A model generated the notes under the pieces. That model searched no databases, was not told where the DNA came from, and was given only the letters and a program-made list of their open reading frames with translations. Source: Tolypothrix campylonemoides VB511288 (lineage in GTDB: Bacteria > Cyanobacteriota > Cyanobacteriia > Cyanobacteriales > Nostocaceae). From it: a stretch of DNA of 64,000 bases. A program made the position numbers and the translations under genes. The DNA is taken from the NCBI GenBank assembly GCA_000828075.3, contig JXCB02000001.1:1162412-1226411 (forward strand), given 5' to 3'. Positions 25,097 to 33,801 of the stretch are shown one piece after another. The stretch's first letter is position 1. The number at the start of each line of letters is the position of its first letter.

Positions 25097-26455
25097 TTAA
25101 CCCCCAGCCCCCAGCAAGCGTCTCGTTTCTTGAGCAGCAGCTTGCATCGCTCTTTCAGGGGTCATGCGATTTGTGAGTGCAGCACTGAGGTAACGTTGCA
25201 AAATATCTGATGCTTGAGCATATTGGGCGATCGGCGGACGTAAAACTGCCTGATTAACTATCTTGAGTAACTGGGGATAGTGAGGATATTTGCTGACGAT
25301 TTTTGGGTCTGTAAATAATGAGCGTCGGCTTGGTACAAAACCTGCATTTAAAATAAATTGGCGCTGTGCTTCTTCACTTGTAAAATATTGAATTGCTTTC
25401 CAAGCTTCTTGAGGATGTCTGGAAGATTTGGAAATTCCCAAACCCCAGCCACCTAAACACGCTCCTCCGTTGTTCCCAGGTGTACCAACCATTGGTTTTA
25501 GGGCAATTTTGCCTTTGATTGGCGAAGTTTCTGCATTTGCTAAAGGCCAAAGATAGGGCCAACTGCGTATAAATGCGACTTGACCGCTTTGAAAAATGCG
25601 CCTTGTTTCTTCTTCTTGATACGTTGTGACTCCGGGGGGAGAAACACGCTCAGCAATTGTATCTTTGAGAAAAGCGATCGCTTTTAATGTCTCTGGTTTA
25701 TCTAGCCCAACTTCCAAGGTATTGGGATTCACCCAAAATCCACCAAAGCCTTGCAAGACTTCCACAAACATCGCAACGAGTCCCTCGTACTGGCGACCTT
25801 GCCAAACGTAACCCCAATTAATTTTTCCTTGCTCTTTTAAGGACTGAGAAATTTTCAGCAAATCTGCAAAGGTTTCTGGCGGTTGAAAACCTGCATCTTT
25901 TAGCAAGTCTTCCCGGTAGTAGAGGACTCCAACATCACTCCGCACGGGAATTCTGTAGAGTTTGCCTTCGTAACGTCCCCCTTCTACGTCTTTGGGCGAA
26001 AATGCTGCTAACTCTTGTTTGGATATGCGATCGCTCAAATCTAACAACCATCCAGCAGCAGCAAACTTGGGTGTCCAAATCACATCCATATTTACCAAGT
26101 CATAAGGAGAATCACCCAAGATAAATGCTGATGTATACAGGTCTTCTAGCAAATTTGCAGCATTTGGACCTTCAATCAGATTGATGCGAATGCCCGGATT
26201 TTTTGCTTCAAAGTCTTTGATCAAGCCTTGTCTCCAAGGTGGCGCATCAATAGCAGTCATCAACATATTCAGGACTACTGGTTGCTGCGATAAAGCTTGC
26301 GCGATGGAAAATAAGATGATGCCCAGTAATACAGCCAAAAATATTCCTGTACGCGATTTAAGTTTTTGTAATATTTGTTGTTGTTTTGTTTTATTGAATT
26401 TACACTTTTTTAGCCTAATAATTATAGCAGACAATGAACTATTGTATATTTTCAT
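25097..26455 (-). CDS. ABC importer extracellular solute-binding protein (family 1)
   Basis: 452 residues. A basic N-terminus followed by one hydrophobic segment (GIFLAVLLGIILFSIAQAL, about 37-55) acts as a signal peptide or anchor; there is no lipobox Cys. The mature part is a typical family 1 binding protein, with PPWRQGLIKDFEAKNPGIRINLIEG, YDLVNMDVIWTPKFAAAGWL, PVRSDVGVLYYRED and GGWGLGISKSSRHPQEAW. It captures the sugar in the periplasm for the permeases and ATPase encoded after it. The order binding protein, permease, permease, ATPase makes a complete importer; the ligand cannot be read from sequence. Confidence 0.92.
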   Translation of the reverse strand: MKIYNSSLSAIIIRLKKCKFNKTKQQQILQKLKSRTGIFLAVLLGIILFSIAQALSQQPVVLNMLMTAIDAPPWRQGLIKDFEAKNPGIRINLIEGPNAANLLEDLYTSAFILGDSPYDLVNMDVIWTPKFAAAGWLLDLSDRISKQELAAFSPKDVEGGRYEGKLYRIPVRSDVGVLYYREDLLKDAGFQPPETFADLLKISQSLKEQGKINWGYVWQGRQYEGLVAMFVEVLQGFGGFWVNPNTLEVGLDKPETLKAIAFLKDTIAERVSPPGVTTYQEEETRRIFQSGQVAFIRSWPYLWPLANAETSPIKGKIALKPMVGTPGNNGGACLGGWGLGISKSSRHPQEAWKAIQYFTSEEAQRQFILNAGFVPSRRSLFTDPKIVSKYPHYPQLLKIVNQAVLRPPIAQYAQASDILQRYLSAALTNRMTPERAMQAAAQETRRLLGAGG

Positions 26456-26731
26456 TAGATCATTTTACTCTTTTCTAGAATGTAATCTTTTTAAGCAATA
26501 GTTATTTATGCAAGTTTTTGAAAAATTTAGATAGGGAACTTATACAGTGTATGCCAATTCTTGTTGTTCTTGACGCAGCAGGTCAGAACCTTCATTTTTC
26601 AACTGGTTCGATTATAAAATTTCTAGGAACTGAACCGCATTTTAATTATGTCCGTTCAATTCGCCGCAATTCTCTATAGGGACAATTCATTAATTTTCCT
26701 TACAGTTGCTATTACCTAGTCAAACATGATA
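26456..26731. other. AT-rich intergenic region
   Basis: Upstream of the solute-binding protein gene. No gene, palindrome or promoter could be supported. Confidence 0.4.
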
Positions 26732-26989
26732 TTACCTCTTATTCCTCTTAGACGTAGGGTCGGCACAATATAAGGAATAAGGGTTGTTGTAGTTATGATG
26801 AGTTGGTTTTATTATGTTTCTTCCCTCGCGTTTTTTTTCCTCTTGACAATAAGGCTCTAAATCAATGTCTATGTCATAGAATCTTGTTTGTTGAAAAACT
26901 GAAGGCTTTTCTTCTTTTCTTTCAATTTCATAAGAGCATACCCATTGGAATACTGGATAAAGGTCTCGTTTATTTTCATCAAGCTTTGG
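26732..26989 (-). pseudogene. C-terminal fragment of an unknown protein, cut by the IscB element
   Basis: An 85-codon minus-strand frame ends at a TAA (26732-26734) and opens directly after a TGA at 26990-26992, without any ATG, GTG or TTG near its start. It reads through QWVCSYEIERKEEKPSVFQQ, DIDIDLEPYCQEEKKREG and KPTHHNYNNPYSL. The last block resembles KPTEHGYNNPDSL beyond the stop of the fragment at 28734-28967, on the other side of iscB. Function unknown. Confidence 0.4.
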
Positions 26990-27029
26990 TCAGGAAGGGG
27001 TAGGGGAATTTATTCCCCGTCCAGATATC

Positions 27030-28307
27030 TTAGAATGACGCATACGAGTACCCGTCCTTTTGATGAATTAATGAGCAAAATTTGTGGCTAATACCTGCGA
27101 CACGACCACTTTTTGTGGCAATATCAAAACTGCCCGTTTTGCGACACAACACTCGACCAACATACTCGCCAACCTTCTTCCCAGTAGTGACAACGGCTTT
27201 TACAATGTCGCCAGTTTTGAAACCAAAATGAACTGATGAACGTTCTCGATGTCGAGTTGGAAACCCATGGCGGTCAGTTCCACACATTTGACGTGTTCCC
27301 CAACCAGTACACTTGATGCGTAATGGTTGTTGAGTTAGCAACTGAATTCTTTCCACGTCTCCAACACAAGCTGCATCAATCCAGTGTTGTTTAGGTAGTT
27401 CAAACCTCGTTCGGTTGTATTTCGTTTGTCCACCCGTTCCCGTTGTGGTGGGCAAGGTGTTTTTTAAGGTACGAAATAATTCCCAACGAGTTGCATTGAC
27501 TGCGGCTGCGTCCTTTAATGGTTGCTTGGCTTGCCGTTTTATTTTTTCTAACCTAGAGCCATCCGTTTTGAGGAACTCGTTTATGGATTTAGTGCCTTTC
27601 TTGGTATTGCATCGTTCGCACGACAAAGTTAAGTTACTTACTCTGTTGCTACCTCCTTTTGCTCTAGGGTGAATATGCTCAACTTGGAGAGGTACACCTT
27701 CTTTATCACAGTAGGCACATTTGCGACCCCACTTTTCTAAGAGATATTCACGGACTTCATACCCAGCAAGTTCGCCTTGTTGGTATTCAGCACCGCTAAT
27801 CTCTGGGTTTTGCATTTTTTGAGTATCAAACTTGACTAACTCCATTGCTATCTCGGTGATAGGAGAATACAAACAAAGCCGTTTTACCCATGTCTCAATC
27901 GTTAGGACGCGATGCATCAGCGATGGAGCAAGCCATCCCTCTTTGCGCTTGCGGTTGTTAAATCGCGGTTGACGATACCGAGTTTTGCGATTGCGGCGGT
28001 TGCGACGTAAAGAGCGTCTTGATTCTAAAGCATTCTTAATTTGCCAACCTCTGTGTTCTAATTCAGCCGCCCAAACAACCTTGTCTTGATCCAAAATTGC
28101 AATACCCGTAATCTTGCTTCCAGGGTCAAGCTTGATAGTTAATGGCTTGGGGTTGGGGTTATCAACCACGTGTTTCAAAATGATTACAAACGGGTAAACC
28201 CGATACGCAGCAGCTTTTTGTTTTGTGAGTAACTCCCTTGCCCGTGCTGGAGAGACTGGATTAAGTGGCTGCTTGTTTTGGTCGATAACGAAAACATAAT
28301 TTTGCAT
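27030..28307 (-). CDS. iscB: RNA-guided nuclease IscB
   Basis: 425 residues. The N-terminal PLMP-type domain (VFVIDQNKQPLNPVSPARAR) is followed by RuvC-I (Asp61 in KLDPGSKITG) and an arginine-rich bridge helix (RRSLRRNRRNRKTRYRQPRF, about 97-116). RuvC-II has Glu156 in AMELVKFD. The HNH nuclease spans about 195-240, with zinc ligands C197/C200 and C230/C233 and catalytic region EHIHPRAKGGSN. RuvC-III has His308 and Asp311 in HWIDAACVG. A C-terminal domain follows. All catalytic residues are present, so it should be active. IscB proteins are Cas9 ancestors that use an omegaRNA encoded just upstream, as found here. Shine-Dalgarno AAGGAG precedes the ATG. Confidence 0.93.
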   Translation of the reverse strand: MQNYVFVIDQNKQPLNPVSPARARELLTKQKAAAYRVYPFVIILKHVVDNPNPKPLTIKLDPGSKITGIAILDQDKVVWAAELEHRGWQIKNALESRRSLRRNRRNRKTRYRQPRFNNRKRKEGWLAPSLMHRVLTIETWVKRLCLYSPITEIAMELVKFDTQKMQNPEISGAEYQQGELAGYEVREYLLEKWGRKCAYCDKEGVPLQVEHIHPRAKGGSNRVSNLTLSCERCNTKKGTKSINEFLKTDGSRLEKIKRQAKQPLKDAAAVNATRWELFRTLKNTLPTTTGTGGQTKYNRTRFELPKQHWIDAACVGDVERIQLLTQQPLRIKCTGWGTRQMCGTDRHGFPTRHRERSSVHFGFKTGDIVKAVVTTGKKVGEYVGRVLCRKTGSFDIATKSGRVAGISHKFCSLIHQKDGYSYASF

Positions 28308-28319
28308 TGCTGCATACTC

Positions 28320-28556
28320 CTTGCGGGTAAAGTTTGCTTCGACAATGTTTAGGGTCGGTACTATCCAAACGACACTGGCTTATTCTCTGTAAACCTGTTT
28401 AATCGTTCGGTTCTAGGGTCGCGGGACTAGCAAGCATCCCGGAGTAGGTCTTTAACTCTTGCCCTAAACGAATAGTCTGGTCAGGTGGAGTCAACCACCA
28501 AGCCCCTTGCCTTTAGGCATGGGGTTGGCACTTAACGAGAGAACCCTGACTATTTG
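28320..28556 (-). ncRNA. omegaRNA (HEARO-type) upstream of iscB
   Basis: About 240 bp of non-coding, strongly structured sequence directly upstream of iscB on the same strand, the expected place of an IscB omegaRNA. A stem pairs 28498-28506 with 28521-28528 around a GCCT/AGGC inner helix. A long-range helix pairs AATAGTC (28471-28477) with GACTATT (28548-28554) and probably closes the RNA near its 5' end. The guide would be read from sequence just beyond about 28556. Exact ends are not determined. Confidence 0.75.
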
Positions 28557-28733
28557 GTAATAGATATATGAATGATGTAAAGCTACTTGATAATCAGCGT
28601 ATGATAAGACTAAAGCTTCATCAAAATTACACGTAGACGGATGAGAAAAACCTATCGTGTGCAGCTTCAGATAACTGTCGCTTATATTTAATAAGGAATC
28701 AGGGTTGTTGTAACCATGCTCGGTTGGTTTTGT

Positions 28734-28967
28734 TCATTCTCTTTGTTCTTTTTTAGCTTTGTTTTCAGAATAGTGATTTGTATTCGTCATTTCAGTTTCA
28801 CTTAATATACTGAAAATTCCAGTTAATATAACTGCAACTTCAAAAAGTATGACTTGACGTTTAAATTCTTGTTTATGCAAGCAATAACTTTCTAATACAC
28901 TGCATTCACTTTCTGGTAATTCTACTGTGAGTCTTTTTCTTGGCTCTATTAATACTTTTCTAGTTAT
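28734..28967 (-). pseudogene. Ribbon-helix-helix-like small protein remnant
   Basis: A 77-codon frame (ITRKVLIEPRKRLTVELPESECSVLE..., in pieces) reads like a CopG/Arc-type protein: a basic strand KRLTVELPESE, then helices through LHKQEFKRQVILFEVAVILTG. It starts at ATA where ATG would be expected and has no ribosome site, so it is probably broken. After its stop the frame stays open, with KPTEHGYNNPDSL, similar to the fragment on the other side of iscB. Confidence 0.4.
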
Positions 28968-29513
28968 GTACTAACAAATAAATTATTACATAAATAATAA
29001 TTAAAATCTTTCCTTAAAAGAGGAAAAAGAAAAATTCCATCTTTTGATAGATGCACTTTCTGTTAATTTAGAAATCCCTAAACTATATAAATACAAGAAA
29101 ATAAAAACAAATTCCGCACTTGTATAGCAGGTTAATTGACAATATCCTCAAGAAAATTTTTGCAGAAAATTGCTGTTTGTTGAAACAACTGCAATTTTCG
29201 ATGGTAAAATTTCTTTATTTTTCAGGGGTTTCAACGATTATAAAGACATGATGAGGGAAGTCCAACCCAGTTCATACCCACAACGACAACTTATTACAAA
29301 ACTTCACAATACAAGCCAGACCACCATCATCTAATCACCCTGATTTCCACGCTCCCTTTTTTATTATCTTGAACTAGAGTTAGTGCAATTGCGCTCTGCA
29401 CACCCCCCAAGGGGCGATAGCAGAAGCCATCTACATTTCAAACCTTTTCCAATTTAAGAATCACTTCCCAAAAAGGCTATGCCACTGACTAAGAAAAAAC
29501 CGCAATCAAAAAA
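28968..29513. other. AT-rich intergenic region
   Basis: About 550 bp with no supported gene. A short palindromic repeat (GCGCTCTGCACACCCCCCAAGG) sits near 29390-29425. Confidence 0.4.
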
Positions 29514-29608
29514 TATAGCGGTTCTCAGTTGAGTGCAATATGTTAAGAAATAAGAACCACAGATGGACACAGATAAATCTGTACTTCATCCAAACGAGAA
29601 GCGCTATA
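29514..29608. mobile_element. 95-bp MITE related to the IS630-type element
   Basis: The left end TATAGCGGTTCTCAGTTGAG matches the end of the IS630-type element at 36995-38028. The right end is an imperfect inverse (GAGAAGCGCTATA). TA at both tips fits Tc1/IS630 target duplication. Half copies lie at 15953 and 22745. Confidence 0.7.
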
Positions 29609-29840
29609 ACCCTCTAAAGTCACTTTCCGAGAGGGCGATCGCTAGAAGCCTCATGAGGCAATCAATACAAGCTATACTATTAGAAAAAAATCGGTCTTGT
29701 ATTTGTTATTAGAAAAGAATCGCGCGATCGCTTGCTATACAAAAGCTCTACAATTCAGAAATCGCAAAAGTTTTCGGAGAGTGACACAAGAGGGATAATA
29801 GTCTCACTTTGCCAGACAGCGAATTGCTCAACTCACCGAG

Positions 29841-30053
29841 ATGCTGATGGCAAAACAGAAACGCACAGGAGGCGATTGCCCAAAGGGCAGTGGCAAAGGC
29901 AATCGCGCCATATCTGTTTGTCAGACAAGGGCAACTCTTTTAGGACGCCGGGAAATGGGGGAATCTTTGCAAGATATCGCAACGGATTCACAAATGCCCT
30001 ACGAAACCGTCAAAACCTACATTAAATTGGCGCGGAAAGCTTTAGTCGATTAG
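29841..30053 (+). CDS. Small helix-turn-helix-like protein or recombinase tail remnant
   Basis: 70 codons. The C-terminal half, RREMGESLQDIATDSQMPYETVKTYIKLARKALVD, looks like a helix-turn-helix of the LuxR/sigma region 4 type. The frame continues about a dozen codons upstream (FARQRIAQLTE) to a stop, which suggests the tail of a larger protein. A palindromic repeat (29872-29906) is read in frame as GGDCPKGSGKGN. Gene or fragment cannot be decided. Confidence 0.4.
   Translation: MLMAKQKRTGGDCPKGSGKGNRAISVCQTRATLLGRREMGESLQDIATDSQMPYETVKTYIKLARKALVD
29872..29906. repeat. GCGATTGCC...GGCAATCGC palindromic repeat
   Basis: Arms GCGATTGCC (29872-29880) and GGCAATCGC (29898-29906), inner part CAAAGGGCAGTGGCAAA. 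Same family as 12697-12733. Confidence 0.65.
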
Positions 30054-30472
30054 CTTAACGGATTTCCAACAAATAAATTATCCCCGAACAGTGGGGTGGG
30101 CATGCCGGAGCGCCCAGCAGAAAACCTCAAATTGTACAGTCGGCACTGCTTGCTGCCTACCTTCCTCGCTTATTGGTGAAGAGCAGTGCCCACCCTAGGT
30201 TGAATTCTCAAAGATCCCCTCAACCCCCGATAAATTGGGGGGTATTTTCCTTATTTACCCCCTTTTTAAGGGGGTCGCCGTTAGGCGGGGGGATCTTATC
30301 CGAACCGTATTAAGAAGGCATAGCAATTAGCCTAGGAGTCTGTCACATTTTTAACTCCTAACTTCCAGAAGGTGACGCTTGCTTGATCACAGATTACACT
30401 GAGGATGATGTTAATCACTGGTTGCCTGTAGCAACACTTACATAAATTAAATCGCATAGTTAAGCATCAAGA
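30054..30472. other. Repeat-rich leader region of the adenylate cyclase gene
   Basis: It holds a GTGGGCAT.../...AGTGCCCACCC inverted pair (about 30090-30195) and the 86-bp AAGATCCCC/GGGGATCTT element at 30211-30296. The promoter of the downstream gene must lie here but was not identified. Confidence 0.45.
30211..30296. repeat. 86-bp inverted-repeat element
   Basis: Ends AAGATCCCC (30211-30219) and GGGGATCTT (30288-30296) enclose C-rich/G-rich self-complementary blocks (ACCCCC / GGGGGT). Typical of cyanobacterial intergenic repeats. Confidence 0.6.
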
Positions 30473-33085
30473 ATGTATAGTTCTATATCAACATCAGTTA
30501 TGTCAGTTCATCAACGTAGTTACGGTCATACCGCCGATTTAATTATTAGTGTTGCCAGTCAAAAAACCCGCGAATTGCCCCAAGATAACATTCGTGTGGG
30601 TTCTTTTGTCAAACGCAAAGGAACGATATCTAGTTTTCTGGCTCCTTTGACCCAGGATACTTTTAAACAGGTCGTTACGGAAGTTGAACAAAAATTAAGA
30701 ATTGTCAACCAAACCTTGTCCATGTTGGATTCTCAGGGTTTTGAAGCAATTCTACACGAAATGCTACAGTCAATTACTTTGAAAACAGGGGAATTATTAT
30801 GTGCTGACCGTACTACTATATTTTTATTGGATGAAGAAAAAAAAGAACTTTGGTCAATATTAGCTGAGGCAGAGGGCGATCGCTCGCTAGAAATCCGTAT
30901 ACCGGCAGATAAAGGCATTGCTGGCGAAGTTGCTACACATAAGAAAATTATCAATATTCCCTTTGATTTTTACAACGATCCGCGTTCGGTATTTGCCCAA
31001 GAGCAAGAAAAAAGAACTGGCTACCGCACCTACTCTATGTTGGCTTTGCCACTTTTGAACGAACAAGGGCAATTAGTCGCGGTCGTACAATTACTGAATA
31101 AATTAAAATTGCCCAGCCATCCAAATGCTCCGCTGTCAGAGCGTATTGATACTAAGGGTTTTACCGATGCGGACGAAGAATTATTTTTGGAATTTGCTCC
31201 ATCAATTCGGCTCATTTTAGAGTCCTCGCGCTCGTTTTACATAGCAACTCAAAAACAAAGAGCCGCCGCAGCCTTGATGAAAGCAATCAAATCCCTAAGT
31301 CAAAGTAGCCTAGATTTAGAGGACACGCTAAAGCGAGTGATGGCTGAAGCCAAGGAACTGATGAACGCAGATCGCAGTACCTTATGGTTGTTAGACCGCG
31401 ACACAGGTGAACTGTGGACGAAAATAACCCAAGACGACGGAGTAACCAAGGAGTTACGAGTACCAATGGGTAAAGGCTTTGCTGGTATAGTCGCCCTTAC
31501 CGGCAAGACGCTGAACATTCCCTTTGACCTGTACAATCATCCAGACTCAGATACTGCCAAACAAATAGACCAGCAAAATGGTTATCGCACCTGTAGCTTA
31601 CTTTGTATGCCAGTATTTAACGCCGATGGAGAATTGATTGGCGTGACTCAGCTAGTGAATAAAAAGAAACCAGGGCATTTTCCCCCTTATCATCCCAGGT
31701 TGTGGCCCCAGGCTCCTGAATGCTTCCAAGCAAGTTTTGACCGCAACGATGAAGAGTTCATGGAAGCTTTTAATATTCAAGCGGGAGTGGCGTTGCATAA
31801 TGCCCAGTTATTTGCCACAGTCAAACAACAGGAACTTTTACAGCGAGACATTCTTCGCAGTCTTTCCAATGGGGTGATTTCTACTGATAAAGCAGGGTTA
31901 ATTATCGCCGCCAATGAAAGCGCCAAACGCTTGCTAGGTTTGAAACCAGAAGACCGTTTGGAAGGTAAATTAATCAGTGATGTTGTCTGCATCAAAGAAG
32001 GCGACTTTAGCTATTGGTGCCAAGCAGCCTTAAATGCAGCAGAGTTAAGATACCGCGAACAGTACTATCCGGATCGCACCTTGCTGACAACTAGCAAAAC
32101 ACAGCACAGTGTGAATTTATCGATCAGTGCGATCGCAGACGCTAGCGACGATCAACAAGTACGAGGGGCGTTGGTAGTCATGGACGACATCAGTGATAAA
32201 AAGCGCCTCAAAAGTACGATGTATCGCTACATGACTCAGGAATTAGCAGAAGAGTTGCTGAAATTGGATGACGCAAAACTGGGAGGCGATCGCAAAGAAG
32301 TTTCAATTTTGTTTTCTGATATTCGTGGTTACACCACTTTAACGGAAAAAATGCAAGCCGAAGAAGTGGTCAGTATGCTCAACGAATATTTTGAATCGAT
32401 GGTAGAGGCAGTTTTTCAATACAAAGGCACCTTAGACAAATATATCGGCGATGCCATAATGGCTGTTTATGGTTCTCCCTTGCCTTTGGAACAACACGCT
32501 TGGATGGCTGTGCAAACGTCTATAGAAATGCGCCATCGCTTGCAAGAACTTAATGCCCGTCGTCAAGCAGCTAACAAGCCAAAAATTCATATAGGAATTG
32601 GTATTAATTCTGACACAGTTATTAGTGGTAATATTGGCTCAAGCAAGCGAATGGAATTTACTGCCATTGGCGATGGCGTTAATCTAGGCTCCCGATTGGA
32701 AAGTGTTACCAAGCAGTATGGCTGCGACATTATTATTAGTGAAAACACATATCAGCCTTGCAAAGAGTACATATGGGCCAGAGAACTAGATTACATTCGT
32801 GTCAAAGGCAGAAATGAGTCGGTCGCCATATATGAATTAGTCGGCTTGCGTTCCGACCCTATTTGTAGCAAAAAGCTGCGATTAATTGAGTGTTATCACA
32901 GAGGGCGCGAATATTACTTGAGCCGCCAGTTTAGCCGTGCCCAAGCTGAATTTGCCAAAGTTTTAGAAATTGACAGTAAAGACTTAGCGACAATACTACA
33001 TTTGCAGCGTTGTCAGTACTGGTTACAACAATCTTCATTAGATAGTAATTGGGATGATGGAGTGTGGACATTTAAAGAAAAGTGA
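30473..33085 (+). CDS. cyaB: GAF-GAF-PAS class III adenylate cyclase (CyaB type)
   Basis: 870 residues. An N-terminal region (1-80) is followed by GAF-A (about 85-240) and GAF-B (about 275-430), each with the NIPFDFYNDPRS / NIPFDLYNHPDS block typical of cyclic-nucleotide-binding GAF tandems. A PAS domain (about 455-570) and a class III cyclase domain (about 608-800) follow, with SDIRGYTTL, TLDKYIGDAIMAVYG and MEFTAIGDGVNLGSRLE. Lys in LDKYIG and Thr in EFTAIGD are the adenine-specifying pair. A TPR-like C-terminus ends it. The layout matches Anabaena CyaB1, whose tandem GAFs bind cAMP and autoactivate. The first ATG was taken; an ATG nine codons on is also possible. Confidence 0.92.
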   Translation: MYSSISTSVMSVHQRSYGHTADLIISVASQKTRELPQDNIRVGSFVKRKGTISSFLAPLTQDTFKQVVTEVEQKLRIVNQTLSMLDSQGFEAILHEMLQSITLKTGELLCADRTTIFLLDEEKKELWSILAEAEGDRSLEIRIPADKGIAGEVATHKKIINIPFDFYNDPRSVFAQEQEKRTGYRTYSMLALPLLNEQGQLVAVVQLLNKLKLPSHPNAPLSERIDTKGFTDADEELFLEFAPSIRLILESSRSFYIATQKQRAAAALMKAIKSLSQSSLDLEDTLKRVMAEAKELMNADRSTLWLLDRDTGELWTKITQDDGVTKELRVPMGKGFAGIVALTGKTLNIPFDLYNHPDSDTAKQIDQQNGYRTCSLLCMPVFNADGELIGVTQLVNKKKPGHFPPYHPRLWPQAPECFQASFDRNDEEFMEAFNIQAGVALHNAQLFATVKQQELLQRDILRSLSNGVISTDKAGLIIAANESAKRLLGLKPEDRLEGKLISDVVCIKEGDFSYWCQAALNAAELRYREQYYPDRTLLTTSKTQHSVNLSISAIADASDDQQVRGALVVMDDISDKKRLKSTMYRYMTQELAEELLKLDDAKLGGDRKEVSILFSDIRGYTTLTEKMQAEEVVSMLNEYFESMVEAVFQYKGTLDKYIGDAIMAVYGSPLPLEQHAWMAVQTSIEMRHRLQELNARRQAANKPKIHIGIGINSDTVISGNIGSSKRMEFTAIGDGVNLGSRLESVTKQYGCDIIISENTYQPCKEYIWARELDYIRVKGRNESVAIYELVGLRSDPICSKKLRLIECYHRGREYYLSRQFSRAQAEFAKVLEIDSKDLATILHLQRCQYWLQQSSLDSNWDDGVWTFKEK

Positions 33086-33244
33086 CATCCTCCCTGAGTA
33101 ATTGCTGGACCTACAGTCAGGGATTCCAAAATTGTATTGTGTGTTCTGCGTTTTTCTTTAACGGTATCGCGGAAGTCCCCACCCTCAACGCTCTTTTGGG
33201 TGGGGATGGCGTGCTGTGCAATGATGAAAACATCCCTGATCGAC

Positions 33245-33424
33245 TCAATCCGTAGGATTGACAGGGAACGGGATGGTTGAAGAATTGCCACTCTCTGGGG
33301 TTGGTAGTCGGTCAATATAGTCTTCGATAAGCTGAGTAACTGTCTTCTCTCTAGACATAGCATAGTTCTTCAGTTTACTAAAACGTTTTTCCGATATACG
33401 GATGTGTACTTCTTTTGTTTTCAT
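33245..33424 (-). CDS. Small ribbon-helix-helix protein
   Basis: 59 residues from MKTKEVHIRISEKRFSKLKNY. The basic beta strand followed by two amphipathic helices (MSREKTVTQLIEDYIDRLP) is the CopG/Arc-type DNA-binding or antitoxin fold. The C-terminal tail (PESGNSSTIPFPVNPTD) is disordered. An upstream ATG adds four residues. It lies in a hairpin-bounded remnant; it may repress the element or act as an orphan antitoxin. No toxin partner is adjacent. Confidence 0.65.
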   Translation of the reverse strand: MKTKEVHIRISEKRFSKLKNYAMSREKTVTQLIEDYIDRLPTPESGNSSTIPFPVNPTD

Positions 33425-33469
33425 AAATATGTCCACAACATAGACATATTTATGCTACCATATAAATGG

Positions 33470-33801
33470 TTGTTGACCCTCCCAACTGTCTCGGAACAGA
33501 TAACCCTAAGTAGCGGTAATACGCTTGGTACAGAAAGAGCAGAGCTTGGGGAAAGAACACTACCACTGGTTAGCCTATAGGCTGTAAAAGATAAGCCAAG
33601 CCGTGTTGTACGAGAAAGATATACGCCTGCGGGAGGCGGGTGTCTGGCTATGAACGCTGTGTAAGACCAAATCATACACGGGTATGAAGAGGCAACGGCG
33701 GATGAAGCGGCAAGCCCGAAAGACGAATAAAACCGTCCCTGAGTTGAGTTGAGATTGGAAGCCCCAACCTCGGCGAAGCAGGTTTGGGTACTTCACTATG
33801 T
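33470..33801 (+). ncRNA. Candidate TnpB-type omegaRNA / right-end RNA of an orphan element
   Basis: No open frame on the plus strand, high internal complementarity (for example CCTGCGGGAGG, CATACACGGGTATG) and a terminal hairpin GGAAGCCCCAACCT...AGGTTTGGGTACTTCAC like the 3' end of cyanobacterial TnpB elements, where the omegaRNA scaffold ends. The tnpB gene that should precede it is missing. Assignment rests on pattern memory, not on a covariance search. Confidence 0.4.

Larger units (their letters stand above)
33172..33801. mobile_element. IS200/IS605-like remnant without tnpA or tnpB
   Basis: Two similar hairpins bound it. GGAAG then CCCCACCC / GGGTGGGG lies at 33171-33206, and GGAAG then CCCCAACCT / AGGTTTGGG lies at 33757-33788, followed by TACTTCAC, the usual right-end form of cyanobacterial TnpB elements. 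Inside are a small RHH gene on the minus strand and about 330 bp of GC-richer non-coding sequence on the plus strand. Boundaries and family are inferred. Confidence 0.5.

Noticed and set aside
26803-27003. 66-codon plus-strand frame left of iscB
   Set aside because: It is antisense to a better, protein-like minus-strand fragment that shares similarity with a sequence across the element.
33463-33801. Group II intron
   Set aside because: No domain V-like hairpin and no maturase; the terminal hairpin fits an IS605-type right end better.
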